A stretch of 29,550 nt of DNA from an uncultured Alistipes sp. GTDB taxonomy: Bacteria; Bacteroidota; Bacteroidia; Bacteroidales; Rikenellaceae. The stretch covers positions 1 to 29,550 of the forward strand of contig UQNV01000027.1 in NCBI GenBank assembly GCA_900542505.1, read 5' to 3'. The translations under genes and the position numbers were made by a program. Under the pieces are notes generated by a model, which saw only the letters and a list, made by a program, of their open reading frames with translations, ran no database searches and was not told the origin of the DNA. Positions 1 through 6,768 of the stretch are shown here, in pieces (position 1 is the first letter of the stretch; every line of letters starts with the position of its first letter).

Positions 1-305
1 GGCCCCTCCTGCCCCCGCCGTTCTGTCGGAGGGTTCGTTCCCGAGACTCCCCGAGACTCCCCGAGGCTCCCCGGGGGGGGCCCGAGGTTTTCCCGGGGTT
101 CTCCCGGGGCTTTCCCGAGGCTTTTCCGAAGCTTCCCCGGGGCTTTTCCGAGGTTTTCCCGTGGGCTGTCCCGGGCAGCCGCGCTCAGCTGGCCCCGTTT
201 CTTCGCCCCGCGGGTCCGACTCCCAATTCCGGCGTCTCGGGCCGTCGTTTCCGGACCCGGCAAGGCTGCGTGCGGGCGTACGGGGGCTATAATACCGTAT
301 AAATG
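1..305. repeat. Gene-free contig edge with degenerate GC-rich short repeat
   Basis: No open frame here looks like a real protein. From about 41 to 165 the sequence is a degenerate tandem repeat with units of 10-12 bases. It begins with CCGAGACTCC twice and CCGAGGCTCC once, then drifts to units like CCCGGGGCTTTC and CCGAGGTTTTC. A run of eight G sits at 73-80. From about 162 to 180 a small hairpin (GGCTG/CAGCC) follows. I do not recognise the element. It may be an intergenic repeat at which assembly stopped. Confidence 0.6.
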
Positions 306-335
306 AAAGGCGGGTCCATGCGGACCCGCCTTTTT
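306..335. terminator. Bidirectional rho-independent terminator
   Basis: A perfect 12-bp stem (306-317 with 322-333) closes a 4-base loop and is flanked by A/T runs on both sides. It lies about 30 bases past the stop of the minus-strand tlpA-like gene at 364 and probably ends that operon. The T run is stronger on the plus strand (TTTTT at 331-335), so it could also stop transcription entering from the left. Confidence 0.85.
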
Positions 336-363
336 CGAGTGTGGAGTCGTCTCCGACCCTTGG

Positions 364-1419
364 CTACCGGATGACCTCGGCCAGCTTCTCGCCGAGTGCC
401 TCGCCGCGCAGGTCGCGGGCGACGATGACCCCTTCGGGCGAGATGAGAAAGTTGGTCGGGATGGAGCGGATGCCGTATTGCTCGGCAGCCGGGCTGCTCT
501 TGTCGCCCTCGACGGCAATCACGTTGGTCCAGGGCATGTCGTGCGTCGAGACGTACTGCTTCCAGCGGGCCTCGTCGTTGTCGAGCGAGACGCCGTAGAT
601 TTCGAATCCGCGGTCATGGTAGGCGGCATAGGCCTCCGACAGATGGGGAATCTCGGCGATGCAGGGCGGGCACCACGTGGCCCAGAAGTCGATGAGCACC
701 CATTTGCCCGTGCCGACAAGGCTCGACAGTGCGGCGGGCTCACCGGCCGTATTGCGGAGCGTCAGCTCCATGTAGGGCTTGCCAATTTCGGTATTCTCGG
801 CTGCCTCGATGCTCCGGAGCGCCTCCTGCATCATGGGGTGCGCCTGCATCGCCTCGGTGAAGCGGGCCATGCGCTCGCGGCTCTGGGCGGGAGTGAGCTG
901 CTGCATCTCGGCATTGGTGAAGAGATAGACGCCCAGCAGGTTGTCGAAGTTGGCCTCGACGCTCTCGCCGACTAGTCGGGCGAGCTTGGCCTGCACGGCG
1001 GCAGTCTGCAGCGAGTCGGGCTGGGGACCGAGCGCATAGTACTCCGACTGGAGGGCCGCCATCTGTTCGTTGAACCGGTTGAAGCGGTCGTTCGACGGGG
1101 TGCCCTGGGCGCGGTATCCGGCCTGGGTGCGGGTGACGGTGATGTCGCCCGGCTCGACGAAGAGCATGAGCATCGGCGAGCGGAACTTGTTGGCCAGTAC
1201 GGCTATCGTCGGCTCGCTGGCCTTGTAGCTGATGGTGAAGCTGCTGTCCTGGGCTACCAGCGTGCTGCCCAGCTCCGTGCGGTCGCGGTCGGCCGCCACG
1301 AGGAAGAGCGAGTCGCCCGGCGTGAGCTCCACCTTGCCGGTGAGCGTGCAGGTGGCGCCGCCGCAACTGCTCAGCAGGGCGGCCGCCAAAAGCGCAAAGA
1401 GGGTCTGTTTCATCTTCAT
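364..1419 (-). CDS. TlpA-like thioredoxin lipoprotein (paralog 1, WCPPC)
   Basis: This is a periplasm-facing thiol-disulfide oxidoreductase of the TlpA/ResA family, as commonly found in Bacteroidota. The N-terminus is a lipoprotein signal: a charged MKMK start, a Leu/Ala-rich core and the lipobox LSSC. A domain resembling DUF4369 follows, and the C-terminal 130 residues are a thioredoxin fold with the active site WCPPC and the cis-proline segment SIPTNF. I chose the ATG at 1419, which gives the signal peptide its usual start; ATGs at 1437 and 1413 are alternatives. It is the last gene of the lpxD operon, just downstream of ruvC, with a terminator 30 bases past its stop. It is paralogous to the genes at 2065 and 3173. 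The substrate is unknown. Confidence 0.88.
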   Translation of the reverse strand: MKMKQTLFALLAAALLSSCGGATCTLTGKVELTPGDSLFLVAADRDRTELGSTLVAQDSSFTISYKASEPTIAVLANKFRSPMLMLFVEPGDITVTRTQAGYRAQGTPSNDRFNRFNEQMAALQSEYYALGPQPDSLQTAAVQAKLARLVGESVEANFDNLLGVYLFTNAEMQQLTPAQSRERMARFTEAMQAHPMMQEALRSIEAAENTEIGKPYMELTLRNTAGEPAALSSLVGTGKWVLIDFWATWCPPCIAEIPHLSEAYAAYHDRGFEIYGVSLDNDEARWKQYVSTHDMPWTNVIAVEGDKSSPAAEQYGIRSIPTNFLISPEGVIVARDLRGEALGEKLAEVIR

Positions 1420-1444
1420 GGAATCGTTTAATTGCATTTGTTCA

Positions 1445-2062
1445 CTATTTTACTTCGCGGTCGGGATGTTCGCGCAGGAATTTTTCCCAGCTTCCGGACC
1501 CGCGGCGCGAGGCGGCCTTCTTGCCGCCGCCGAGCCCCTTGACCCGTTCGTCGCCCATGGCTGCCAGCAGCGGGCTCGCCGTGGCGAAGTAGTGGCACAG
1601 GGCGACGGCCATGCCGTCCGTGGCGTCGAGCCGCGGCGGCAGTTCTGTCAGCTGGAGCATGCGCTGCACGATGGCGGCAACCTGCTCTTTCGTTGCGGCA
1701 CCGCGGCCCGTGATGCTCTGCTTGATGCGCGTCGGGGCGTATTCGAAGACCTGCAGCCCGCGGCTCAGGGCGGCGGCCATCGCCACCCCCTGGGCGCGTC
1801 CCAACTTGAGCATCGACTGCACGTTCTCGCCGAAGAAGGGCGATTCGAGCGCCACCTCGTGGGGCGCGTACTCGTCGGCCAGGGCCCCCACGCGCTCGAA
1901 GATGTAGCGCAGCTTGGCATAGGGGTCCTCCATCCGGTGCAGGTCGATGGCGCCCAGCACCACCGAACGGAGCCGGCGTCCCTCGACCTCCAGCACGCCG
2001 TAGCCCGTGTAGTTCGTGCCCGGGTCGATGCCCATGATGCGGTATTTCCCGGCCTGCGGCAT
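1445..2062 (-). CDS. ruvC: Crossover junction endodeoxyribonuclease RuvC
   Basis: RuvC is the nuclease that resolves Holliday junctions together with RuvAB. The protein is 205 residues, slightly longer than the usual 170-190 because of a basic Gly/Lys/Arg-rich tail. The four acidic metal ligands are all visible: Asp13 in MGIDPGT, Glu73 in ALESPFF, and Asp146 and Asp149 in LDATDGM. The start at 2062 is the ATG of MPQAGKYR, and the stop of the upstream tlpA-like gene lies only 2 bases away. The gene is thus wedged between two copies of a thioredoxin lipoprotein family and is probably co-transcribed with them. No ruvA or ruvB is in the window. Confidence 0.96.
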   Translation of the reverse strand: MPQAGKYRIMGIDPGTNYTGYGVLEVEGRRLRSVVLGAIDLHRMEDPYAKLRYIFERVGALADEYAPHEVALESPFFGENVQSMLKLGRAQGVAMAAALSRGLQVFEYAPTRIKQSITGRGAATKEQVAAIVQRMLQLTELPPRLDATDGMAVALCHYFATASPLLAAMGDERVKGLGGGKKAASRRGSGSWEKFLREHPDREVK

Positions 2063-2064
2063 CG

Positions 2065-3126
2065 TTATTCGTTCCGTGCTTCGGACTCGGCGCCGAACAG
2101 CTCGGCCAGCTTGCGGCCGAGTGCCTCGCCGCGCAGGTCGCGGGCGATGATGGTACCCTGCTTGTCGAGCAGGAAGTTCGAGGGAATGCCCCGTACGGCG
2201 TAGTCATGGGCGGCGGGGTTGTCGAAGCCGTTGAGGTCGCTCACGTGCACCCATGCCATCTCGTTGTCGCGGATGGCGGCCTGCCATGCCGTCTCGCTCT
2301 TGTCGAACGAGACGCCGTAGATTTCGAATCCGCGGTCGCGGTATTGCGCATAGGCCTCCTTCAGGTAGGGAACCTCACCCATGCAGGGGCCGCACCACGA
2401 TGCCCAGAAGTCGACCAGCACACAGGTGACCTCGGGACGCTCGAGCACCGACGAGAGCGAGACGATTTCCCGTTCGGGGTTGCACTGGATGATGTTGATG
2501 TAGGGCTTTCCGGGGTCGGTCTTCGACTTCTCGAGCGCCTGTTCGTGCAGCTGGACGAGGATGTCGGCCTGCTGCAGCGGCTGCGGGAAGGCGGCGATTT
2601 TCTCGAGCAGCTCGGCGCCGGTCAGTTCGTACTGCATGTCGCTGAGCAGATAGGCGCCGAAGAGGTTGTCGCCGTTCTCGGCGAAGCAGGTGCGGTTCAT
2701 GTCGTCGTACTCCTTCTCGATGGCGGCGCGGCGCCCGGCATCGGTCGCCGGGTTGCGGTACTCGTCGAGCAGGGCGCGCTGCCGGACCGCATAGGCGGCA
2801 TAGCCGTCGTTCGAGGGGCTGCCCGAGAAGCCGGGAGCCTCGGCCGTCCCTTTGAAACGGATGTTACCCGCCTCGATGAAGACCGGGGCGAGGAACGTGG
2901 CTTCGCCTGTGTCGCGGTTGTCGGTCAGGTAGTAGGCCTGCGGCGTTTCGACCGTGCCTTCGAACCGGAAGGCGCCGCCGTTGAGGGCCGCCGAGTCGAC
3001 CGCCTTTTCGCCGTCGCTCAGGTAGAGGTATCCTTCGGCGCCGTCGAGCGTGCCTTCGATGGTGTATTTGTTGGAGGTGCAGGCGCACGCCGCGAGGGCG
3101 GCCGCCAGGATGAATGATTTTTTCAT
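2065..3126 (-). CDS. TlpA-like thioredoxin lipoprotein (paralog 2, WCGPC)
   Basis: A 353-residue exported thiol-disulfide oxidoreductase. It starts MKKSFIL, has an Ala-rich core and a lipobox ending at Cys14 (LAAC), so it should be membrane-anchored and face the periplasm. A DUF4369-like N-terminal half is followed by a thioredoxin domain with Trp244-Cys-Gly-Pro-Cys248, the classical thioredoxin motif, and the cis-Pro segment GIPSNF. The stop is 2 bases from the ruvC start, and the start is 46 bases from the stop of the next paralog upstream. The protein shares long stretches with both neighbours (for example RDRGFEIYGVS and ARDLRGEALG), consistent with tandem duplication. The substrate cannot be inferred. 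Confidence 0.92.
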   Translation of the reverse strand: MKKSFILAAALAACACTSNKYTIEGTLDGAEGYLYLSDGEKAVDSAALNGGAFRFEGTVETPQAYYLTDNRDTGEATFLAPVFIEAGNIRFKGTAEAPGFSGSPSNDGYAAYAVRQRALLDEYRNPATDAGRRAAIEKEYDDMNRTCFAENGDNLFGAYLLSDMQYELTGAELLEKIAAFPQPLQQADILVQLHEQALEKSKTDPGKPYINIIQCNPEREIVSLSSVLERPEVTCVLVDFWASWCGPCMGEVPYLKEAYAQYRDRGFEIYGVSFDKSETAWQAAIRDNEMAWVHVSDLNGFDNPAAHDYAVRGIPSNFLLDKQGTIIARDLRGEALGRKLAELFGAESEARNE

Positions 3127-3172
3127 GGTCTCTTGCTGTTGTTTGTTCGTGTTTCGTTTCCGGAGCGTGCGG

Positions 3173-4201
3173 TTACCGGCCCAGCAGCTCCTCGAGTCGT
3201 TTTTCGAGCCGTTCGCCGCGCAGGTTCGTGGCGACGATTCTGCCGCTCCGGGTGTCGATGAGCAGGTTCGAGGGGATGCTCCGCACGGCGTAGTCGCGGG
3301 CCGCCGAGTTGTCGAAGTGCTTCAGTTCGCTCACCTGCGGCCACTTCAGCCCCTCGTCGCGGATGGCCGCCAGCCACGGCTCGCGTTCGCGGTCGAACGA
3401 GACGCCGTAGATTTCGAGGCCCAGCGGGTGGAAGCGCTCGTAGGCCGCCTTGAGGTAGGGGACCTCGTTCATGCAGGGGCGGCACCACGATGCCCAGAAC
3501 TCGACCAGCACGTAGCGGGTGGCCGGCTCTCCGATGAGGCTGCTCAGCTTGAGCGGAGTGCCGTCGGGCGCGGGCTGTACGATTTCGGTGTAGGGCTGTC
3601 CCGGTTCGGTCTTCAGCCCCTGCAGCGCCATGCGCTTCAGCTCGGAGAGCATCCGCTGCTCCTGCATGTGTGCGGGGAAGCGGCCGATTTCCTCGAGCAT
3701 CTCGCTGGCCTTCAGCTCGTCGGCAAGGTTGTAGGCCAGCAGCGTGACGCCGAGCATGTTGTCGCGGTTCGCTGCGATGGTCCGCCGTTCGAGGGCCCTG
3801 AAGGCCGAATCCTGCCGCTCGAAGGCAAGGTGCGAAAGCTCGGTGATGCTGTCGCGGAAGCGGCCGAGCGCCTCGTTGGAGGGGGTTCCCGCCAGACGGA
3901 TGCCCATCGGTTCGAATATCTTGCCCTGCAGTTCGATGCTGCCCGGTTCGAGGAAGAGCCGGGTCGTGAAGCGGCCGTCGGTCGAGCGCAGCAGGGCGGG
4001 GGTCGCCTCGCTCACCTGGCCGCTGAAACGGAAGTGTCCGTTGGCGTCGGCGCGCGCCGAGTCAATGCGCGACGTGAAGAGGTCGGTCAGGTAGAGCGTC
4101 CCCTCCACCCCCTCGACCGTGCCGTCGAGCGTGTAGCTGCCGTCGGCCGCACAGCTGCAGAGAGCCGCCGTGGCCAGCAGGGCATAAAGCGTGCGTCTCA
4201 T
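3173..4201 (-). CDS. TlpA-like thioredoxin lipoprotein (paralog 3, WCRPC)
   Basis: A 342-residue member of the same exported thioredoxin family as the genes at 364 and 2065. The signal peptide MRRTLYALLATAALCSC ends at lipobox Cys17. The N-terminal half is beta-rich and DUF4369-like (YTLDGTVEGVEGTLYLTD). The C-terminal thioredoxin domain has Trp239-Cys-Arg-Pro-Cys243 and the cis-Pro segment SIPSNL. An Arg between the active-site cysteines is uncommon and should shift the redox potential compared with the Gly-Pro and Pro-Pro paralogs. The start lies 3 bases after the lpxD stop, so it is almost certainly co-transcribed with lpxD. Confidence 0.92.
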   Translation of the reverse strand: MRRTLYALLATAALCSCAADGSYTLDGTVEGVEGTLYLTDLFTSRIDSARADANGHFRFSGQVSEATPALLRSTDGRFTTRLFLEPGSIELQGKIFEPMGIRLAGTPSNEALGRFRDSITELSHLAFERQDSAFRALERRTIAANRDNMLGVTLLAYNLADELKASEMLEEIGRFPAHMQEQRMLSELKRMALQGLKTEPGQPYTEIVQPAPDGTPLKLSSLIGEPATRYVLVEFWASWCRPCMNEVPYLKAAYERFHPLGLEIYGVSFDREREPWLAAIRDEGLKWPQVSELKHFDNSAARDYAVRSIPSNLLIDTRSGRIVATNLRGERLEKRLEELLGR

Positions 4202-4204
4202 GGC

Positions 4205-5248
4205 CTACTCCTCCTCCTTTTTGAGGGCGGCCAGCTCCTTTTCGAGCGTGCGGACCCGGCTGTCGAGCTCGGGCAGGCGCTTGAAGATGTTGGCCGCACG
4301 GTGGTACTGCATGCCGGGAAGGGCCGGATATCCGAAGCGGATTTCGTTGTCGGGCACATCCTTGTCCAGACCGCTCTTCGAACCCACCTTGACGTTGTTG
4401 CCGATGGTCACGTGGTCGGCGATGCCCACCTGCCCGGCCAGGAAGCAGTTGCTGCCCACCTTCGAGGTGCCGGCGATGCCGGTCTGGGCCGACGATACGG
4501 TGTTCTCGCCGATTTGGACGTTGTGGCCGATTTGAATCAGGTTGTCGAGCTTCACGCCGCGGCGGATGATGGTCGAGTCGGTCTTGGCGCGGTCGATGCA
4601 GGTGTTGGCGCCGATTTCGACGTTGTCCTCGATGATGACGTTGCCCAGCTGCGGAATCTTGTCGAAGCCCCCCTCGGCGTTGGGCATGAAGCCGAATCCG
4701 TCGGCTCCGATGACGGCGCCGGCGTGGAGGATGCAGTTGGCCCCCACGACGCAGCCCTCGTAGATTTTGACGCCCGGGTAGAGGATGGTCCCCGCGCCGA
4801 TTCGGACGCCGTCGCCCAGGTAGACCTGGGGGTAAATCTGGCAGCCGTCGCCGATTTCGACGCCGCGCTCGACGACCGTGAAGTCGCCGATGTAGCACTT
4901 CTCGCCCACGCGGGCGCTTTCGGCAATGGAGGCCAGGCGGCTGATGCCCTCCTTGCGGGGCTTGGCCGCATTGTACATCTCGAGCAGCTTCAGGACGCAG
5001 GCTCCGGCATCGTCGACGCGGATGAGCGTGGCGGAGACGGGCTGCGCGGGGGTGAACGAGCGGTTCACCAGCACGATGCTGGCGCGGGTGGTGTAGAGAT
5101 AGGGCTCGTATTTGGGGTTGGTCAGATAGGCGAGCGAACCGGCCTTGCCCTCCTCAATCGAGGAGACCGTGTGCACGGCGGCCTGCTTGTCGCCCACGAT
5201 GTCGCCTCCGAGGAAGCCGGCAATCATTTCGGCGGTGAATTCCATCAT
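4205..5248 (-). CDS. lpxD: UDP-3-O-acylglucosamine N-acyltransferase LpxD
   Basis: LpxD catalyses the third step of lipid A synthesis, adding the N-linked 3-hydroxyacyl chain to UDP-3-O-acylglucosamine from acyl-ACP. At 347 residues it has the family length. An N-terminal uridine-binding domain (to about residue 100) is followed by a left-handed beta helix of imperfect hexapeptides (IGDF, IGDG, IGAG, IGAN, IGEN). The family's two key histidines are visible as His242 (QIGHNVQIG) and His279 (ADHVTIG), along with the GADGFGF segment. A short charged helix ends the protein. Two ATGs in tandem (5248 and 5245) could start it. It heads the tlpA/ruvC gene run. The lpxC-fabZ and lpxA genes that often follow lpxD in Bacteroidota are absent. 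Confidence 0.96.
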   Translation of the reverse strand: MMEFTAEMIAGFLGGDIVGDKQAAVHTVSSIEEGKAGSLAYLTNPKYEPYLYTTRASIVLVNRSFTPAQPVSATLIRVDDAGACVLKLLEMYNAAKPRKEGISRLASIAESARVGEKCYIGDFTVVERGVEIGDGCQIYPQVYLGDGVRIGAGTILYPGVKIYEGCVVGANCILHAGAVIGADGFGFMPNAEGGFDKIPQLGNVIIEDNVEIGANTCIDRAKTDSTIIRRGVKLDNLIQIGHNVQIGENTVSSAQTGIAGTSKVGSNCFLAGQVGIADHVTIGNNVKVGSKSGLDKDVPDNEIRFGYPALPGMQYHRAANIFKRLPELDSRVRTLEKELAALKKEEE

Positions 5249-5352
5249 AGTATTCGGTGTTTGTTGGTTTTTCGTTGGTTCTTGGGGCGGTGCGGACTTT
5301 CGCTTTTCCTCCGCTCTTCTCCGCTCGCTCCTCGCGTTTCGCCCGTTCCGGG

Positions 5353-5371
5353 CCGACGGGGCCCGACGGGG
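5353..5371 (-). repeat. Dispersed intergenic 19-mer, copy 1
   Basis: Read on the minus strand this 19-base stretch is CCCCGTCGGGCCCCGTCGG. It differs by one base from a plus-strand copy at 12644-12662. Each copy itself contains CCCGTCGG twice. It lies between coaD and lpxD. It may be a small intergenic repeat family or a chance result of GC-rich sequence. Confidence 0.35.
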
Positions 5372-5379
5372 CTGCGCAC

Positions 5380-5850
5380 TCAGAGGTAGTCGGCGATGTC
5401 GACCCCCTCGGGAAGGAACTCCTCGACCGAGCGGCCGAACGAGAGCACCTCGCGGACGGTCGACGAGGCGATGTCGGCCACGGGGGCCGGTGTGAAGAGC
5501 ATCACGGTTGTCAGCGCGGGATAGATGCGGTGGTTGGTCGCCTCCATCGTCCGCTCGTATTCGAAGTCGGTCGTGTTGCGGACGCCGCGGATGATGGCGC
5601 AGGCACCCACCTCCTCGGCGAATTCACCGGTCAGTCCGGTGTAGATGCGCGCCTCGACGCGGTCGTTGCCGCGGTAGATGTCGTCGATGAGCCGCTTGCG
5701 GTTCTCGACCGTCAGCAGCCCCCGCTTGGCCGTGTTGTTCCCGATGCCGATGACGATGCGGTCGAAGAGGTTGAGCGCCGTTTCGACCAGCGCCGCGTGG
5801 CCTCGGGTGAAGGGGTCGAAGGACCCCGGGAAAATCGCTGTCCGTTCCAT
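5380..5850 (-). CDS. coaD: Phosphopantetheine adenylyltransferase CoaD
   Basis: CoaD transfers AMP from ATP to 4'-phosphopantetheine, the penultimate step of coenzyme A synthesis. The protein is 156 residues, typical for the family. Its signatures are the nucleotidyltransferase motif GSFDPFTRGHA with His18, the segment IRGVRNTTDFEYE, and the C-terminal IASSTVRE. The frame stays open 12 codons further upstream, but the ATG at 5850 is the start that gives the normal N-terminus (MERTAIFPGSFDP). A well-formed Bacteroidota promoter ends only a few bases before this ATG, so the mRNA may have almost no leader. Confidence 0.96.
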   Translation of the reverse strand: MERTAIFPGSFDPFTRGHAALVETALNLFDRIVIGIGNNTAKRGLLTVENRKRLIDDIYRGNDRVEARIYTGLTGEFAEEVGACAIIRGVRNTTDFEYERTMEATNHRIYPALTTVMLFTPAPVADIASSTVREVLSFGRSVEEFLPEGVDIADYL

Positions 5851-5856
5851 ATTCTG

Positions 5857-5886
5857 CAAATATACACAACAATATGGAAAGCGCAA
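5857..5886 (-). promoter_or_regulatory. Bacteroidota-type promoter for coaD
   Basis: On the minus strand a TTG (5884-5886) is followed after exactly 19 bases by TATATTTG (5857-5864). This fits the -33 TTTG / -7 TAnnTTTG promoter known for Bacteroides and relatives. Transcription would start near 5853, about three bases before the coaD ATG at 5850. The start-site position is inferred from the usual spacing. Confidence 0.7.
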
Positions 5887-5887
5887 T

Positions 5888-5943
5888 GCCCGTCGCCCCT
5901 TTTTCCGCGAAGTTCACGCTTCGGGAGCAAAGGGGAGACGGGC
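5888..5943. other. Large nested hairpin upstream of the coaD promoter
   Basis: Arms 5888-5902 and 5929-5943 pair over 14 of 15 positions, and a small inner stem (CGAAG/CTTCG) lies between them. There is no T run after it on the minus strand, so it is not a classical terminator. It ends one base from the -33 element of coaD and lies 84 bases past the stop of the upstream gene at 6028. It may end or insulate that upstream transcript. Confidence 0.5.
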
Positions 5944-6027
5944 CGGTGCGGTGCGGCGGCGAGTGGGTGCTCCGGCTGTCGCGGCAAGGCGGCGGGTGGG
6001 GGCTTCGGGCGCCGGGCGGCGGAGCGC

Positions 6028-6621
6028 TCACCGTTCGATGCGGACCTGCTCGGTGTAGACGATGCGCGTATGGGGGTTCGACGAGACAATCTCCTGCCGC
6101 AGCGCCTTCGTTCCCCAGCGGATGAAGAGGAAGCGGCGCGGGATGCGGTGGACAATCTGGCGCAGCGTGTCGATGCTCTCGACGCGGCAGGCCACCGAGT
6201 CGTCGCGGAGCATCCCTTCGACGGTGACCCATGCGTCGCGCCAGCGGAAGAGCCGCACGGTGTCGCGCAGCAGCAGCGTGTCGCGCACGGCGACGCGCAC
6301 CGTCTCGCGCAGCGGGGCGCTGAGCGCGACAGAGGTGGCGGTGACGCTCGTCGAGGCGGCCTCGAGGCGGCGGAGGCGGATGCCCATCTGGCGGATGCGG
6401 TCGGCGTCGGCCGCGCGCAGCTCCTCGAATTCGGCGCAGCGCAGCCGCAGCACCTGGGCCGAGGCTGCCTCCTCGCCCGCGCGCGTACGATAGTGCTCCA
6501 CCTGGCTTGCCAGGGCATTCTGGTTTTGGGTCAGACGGCGGATTTCGGCCCGCTGGCGGGGCCAGACAAGGATGACGGCGCCTGTCAGCAGCAGGGCATA
6601 GAGCAGCAGATAACGGTTCAT
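6028..6621 (-). CDS. Membrane-anchored coiled-coil protein (DUF6549-like)
   Basis: A 197-residue protein with one N-terminal membrane segment (residues about 3-20, YLLLYALLLTGAVILVW). A predicted coiled coil follows (about 22-90, repeated Leu/Ile with Arg, Glu, Gln), then a soluble C-terminal domain with RFLFIRWGTK and SSNPHTRIVY. From memory this resembles DUF6549-type proteins of Bacteroidota, often seen in phage or mobile-element contexts. A membrane anchor plus coiled coil recalls Rz-like spanins, but that is speculation. The ATG at 6621 gives the hydrophobic N-terminus; the upstream extension is not needed. Its own promoter box lies at 6638-6645. It contains a single Lys and many Arg. 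Nothing around it is phage-related. Confidence 0.75.
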   Translation of the reverse strand: MNRYLLLYALLLTGAVILVWPRQRAEIRRLTQNQNALASQVEHYRTRAGEEAASAQVLRLRCAEFEELRAADADRIRQMGIRLRRLEAASTSVTATSVALSAPLRETVRVAVRDTLLLRDTVRLFRWRDAWVTVEGMLRDDSVACRVESIDTLRQIVHRIPRRFLFIRWGTKALRQEIVSSNPHTRIVYTEQVRIER

Positions 6622-6637
6622 GGAGGTTGTTTTTCCG

Positions 6638-6645
6638 CAAAGGTA
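6638..6645 (-). promoter_or_regulatory. TAnnTTTG promoter box before the coiled-coil gene
   Basis: TACCTTTG on the minus strand matches the Bacteroidota -7 consensus and lies 16 bases upstream of the ATG at 6621. No clear -33 TTG sits at the expected distance, so the call rests on the -7 box and its position. Confidence 0.5.
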
Positions 6646-6682
6646 AGGGGGCACACGCGCCCCCGGTTTCCACGATGTGCGG

Positions 6683-6706
6683 AAAAAACGATGCGCCCCG
6701 GGGCGG
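6683..6706 (-). terminator. Possible weak terminator
   Basis: On the minus strand the palindrome CGCCCCGGGGCG can form a short stem and is followed four bases later by six T. It lies about 60 bases past the stop at 6769 and just upstream of a new promoter box, which is where a terminator would be expected. The stem is short. Confidence 0.4.
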
Positions 6707-6768
6707 ACAGCCGGTGGGGGCCGCTTGCTCCGGGTCCTTCAGCCGGCGGGGTGACGCCGCCGTGTTTG

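Noticed and set aside
288..304. TATAATACCGTATAAAT, resembling a sigma70 -10 box.
   Set aside because: The other promoters here follow the Bacteroidota TAnnTTTG pattern, and no plus-strand gene starts downstream before the terminator at 306.
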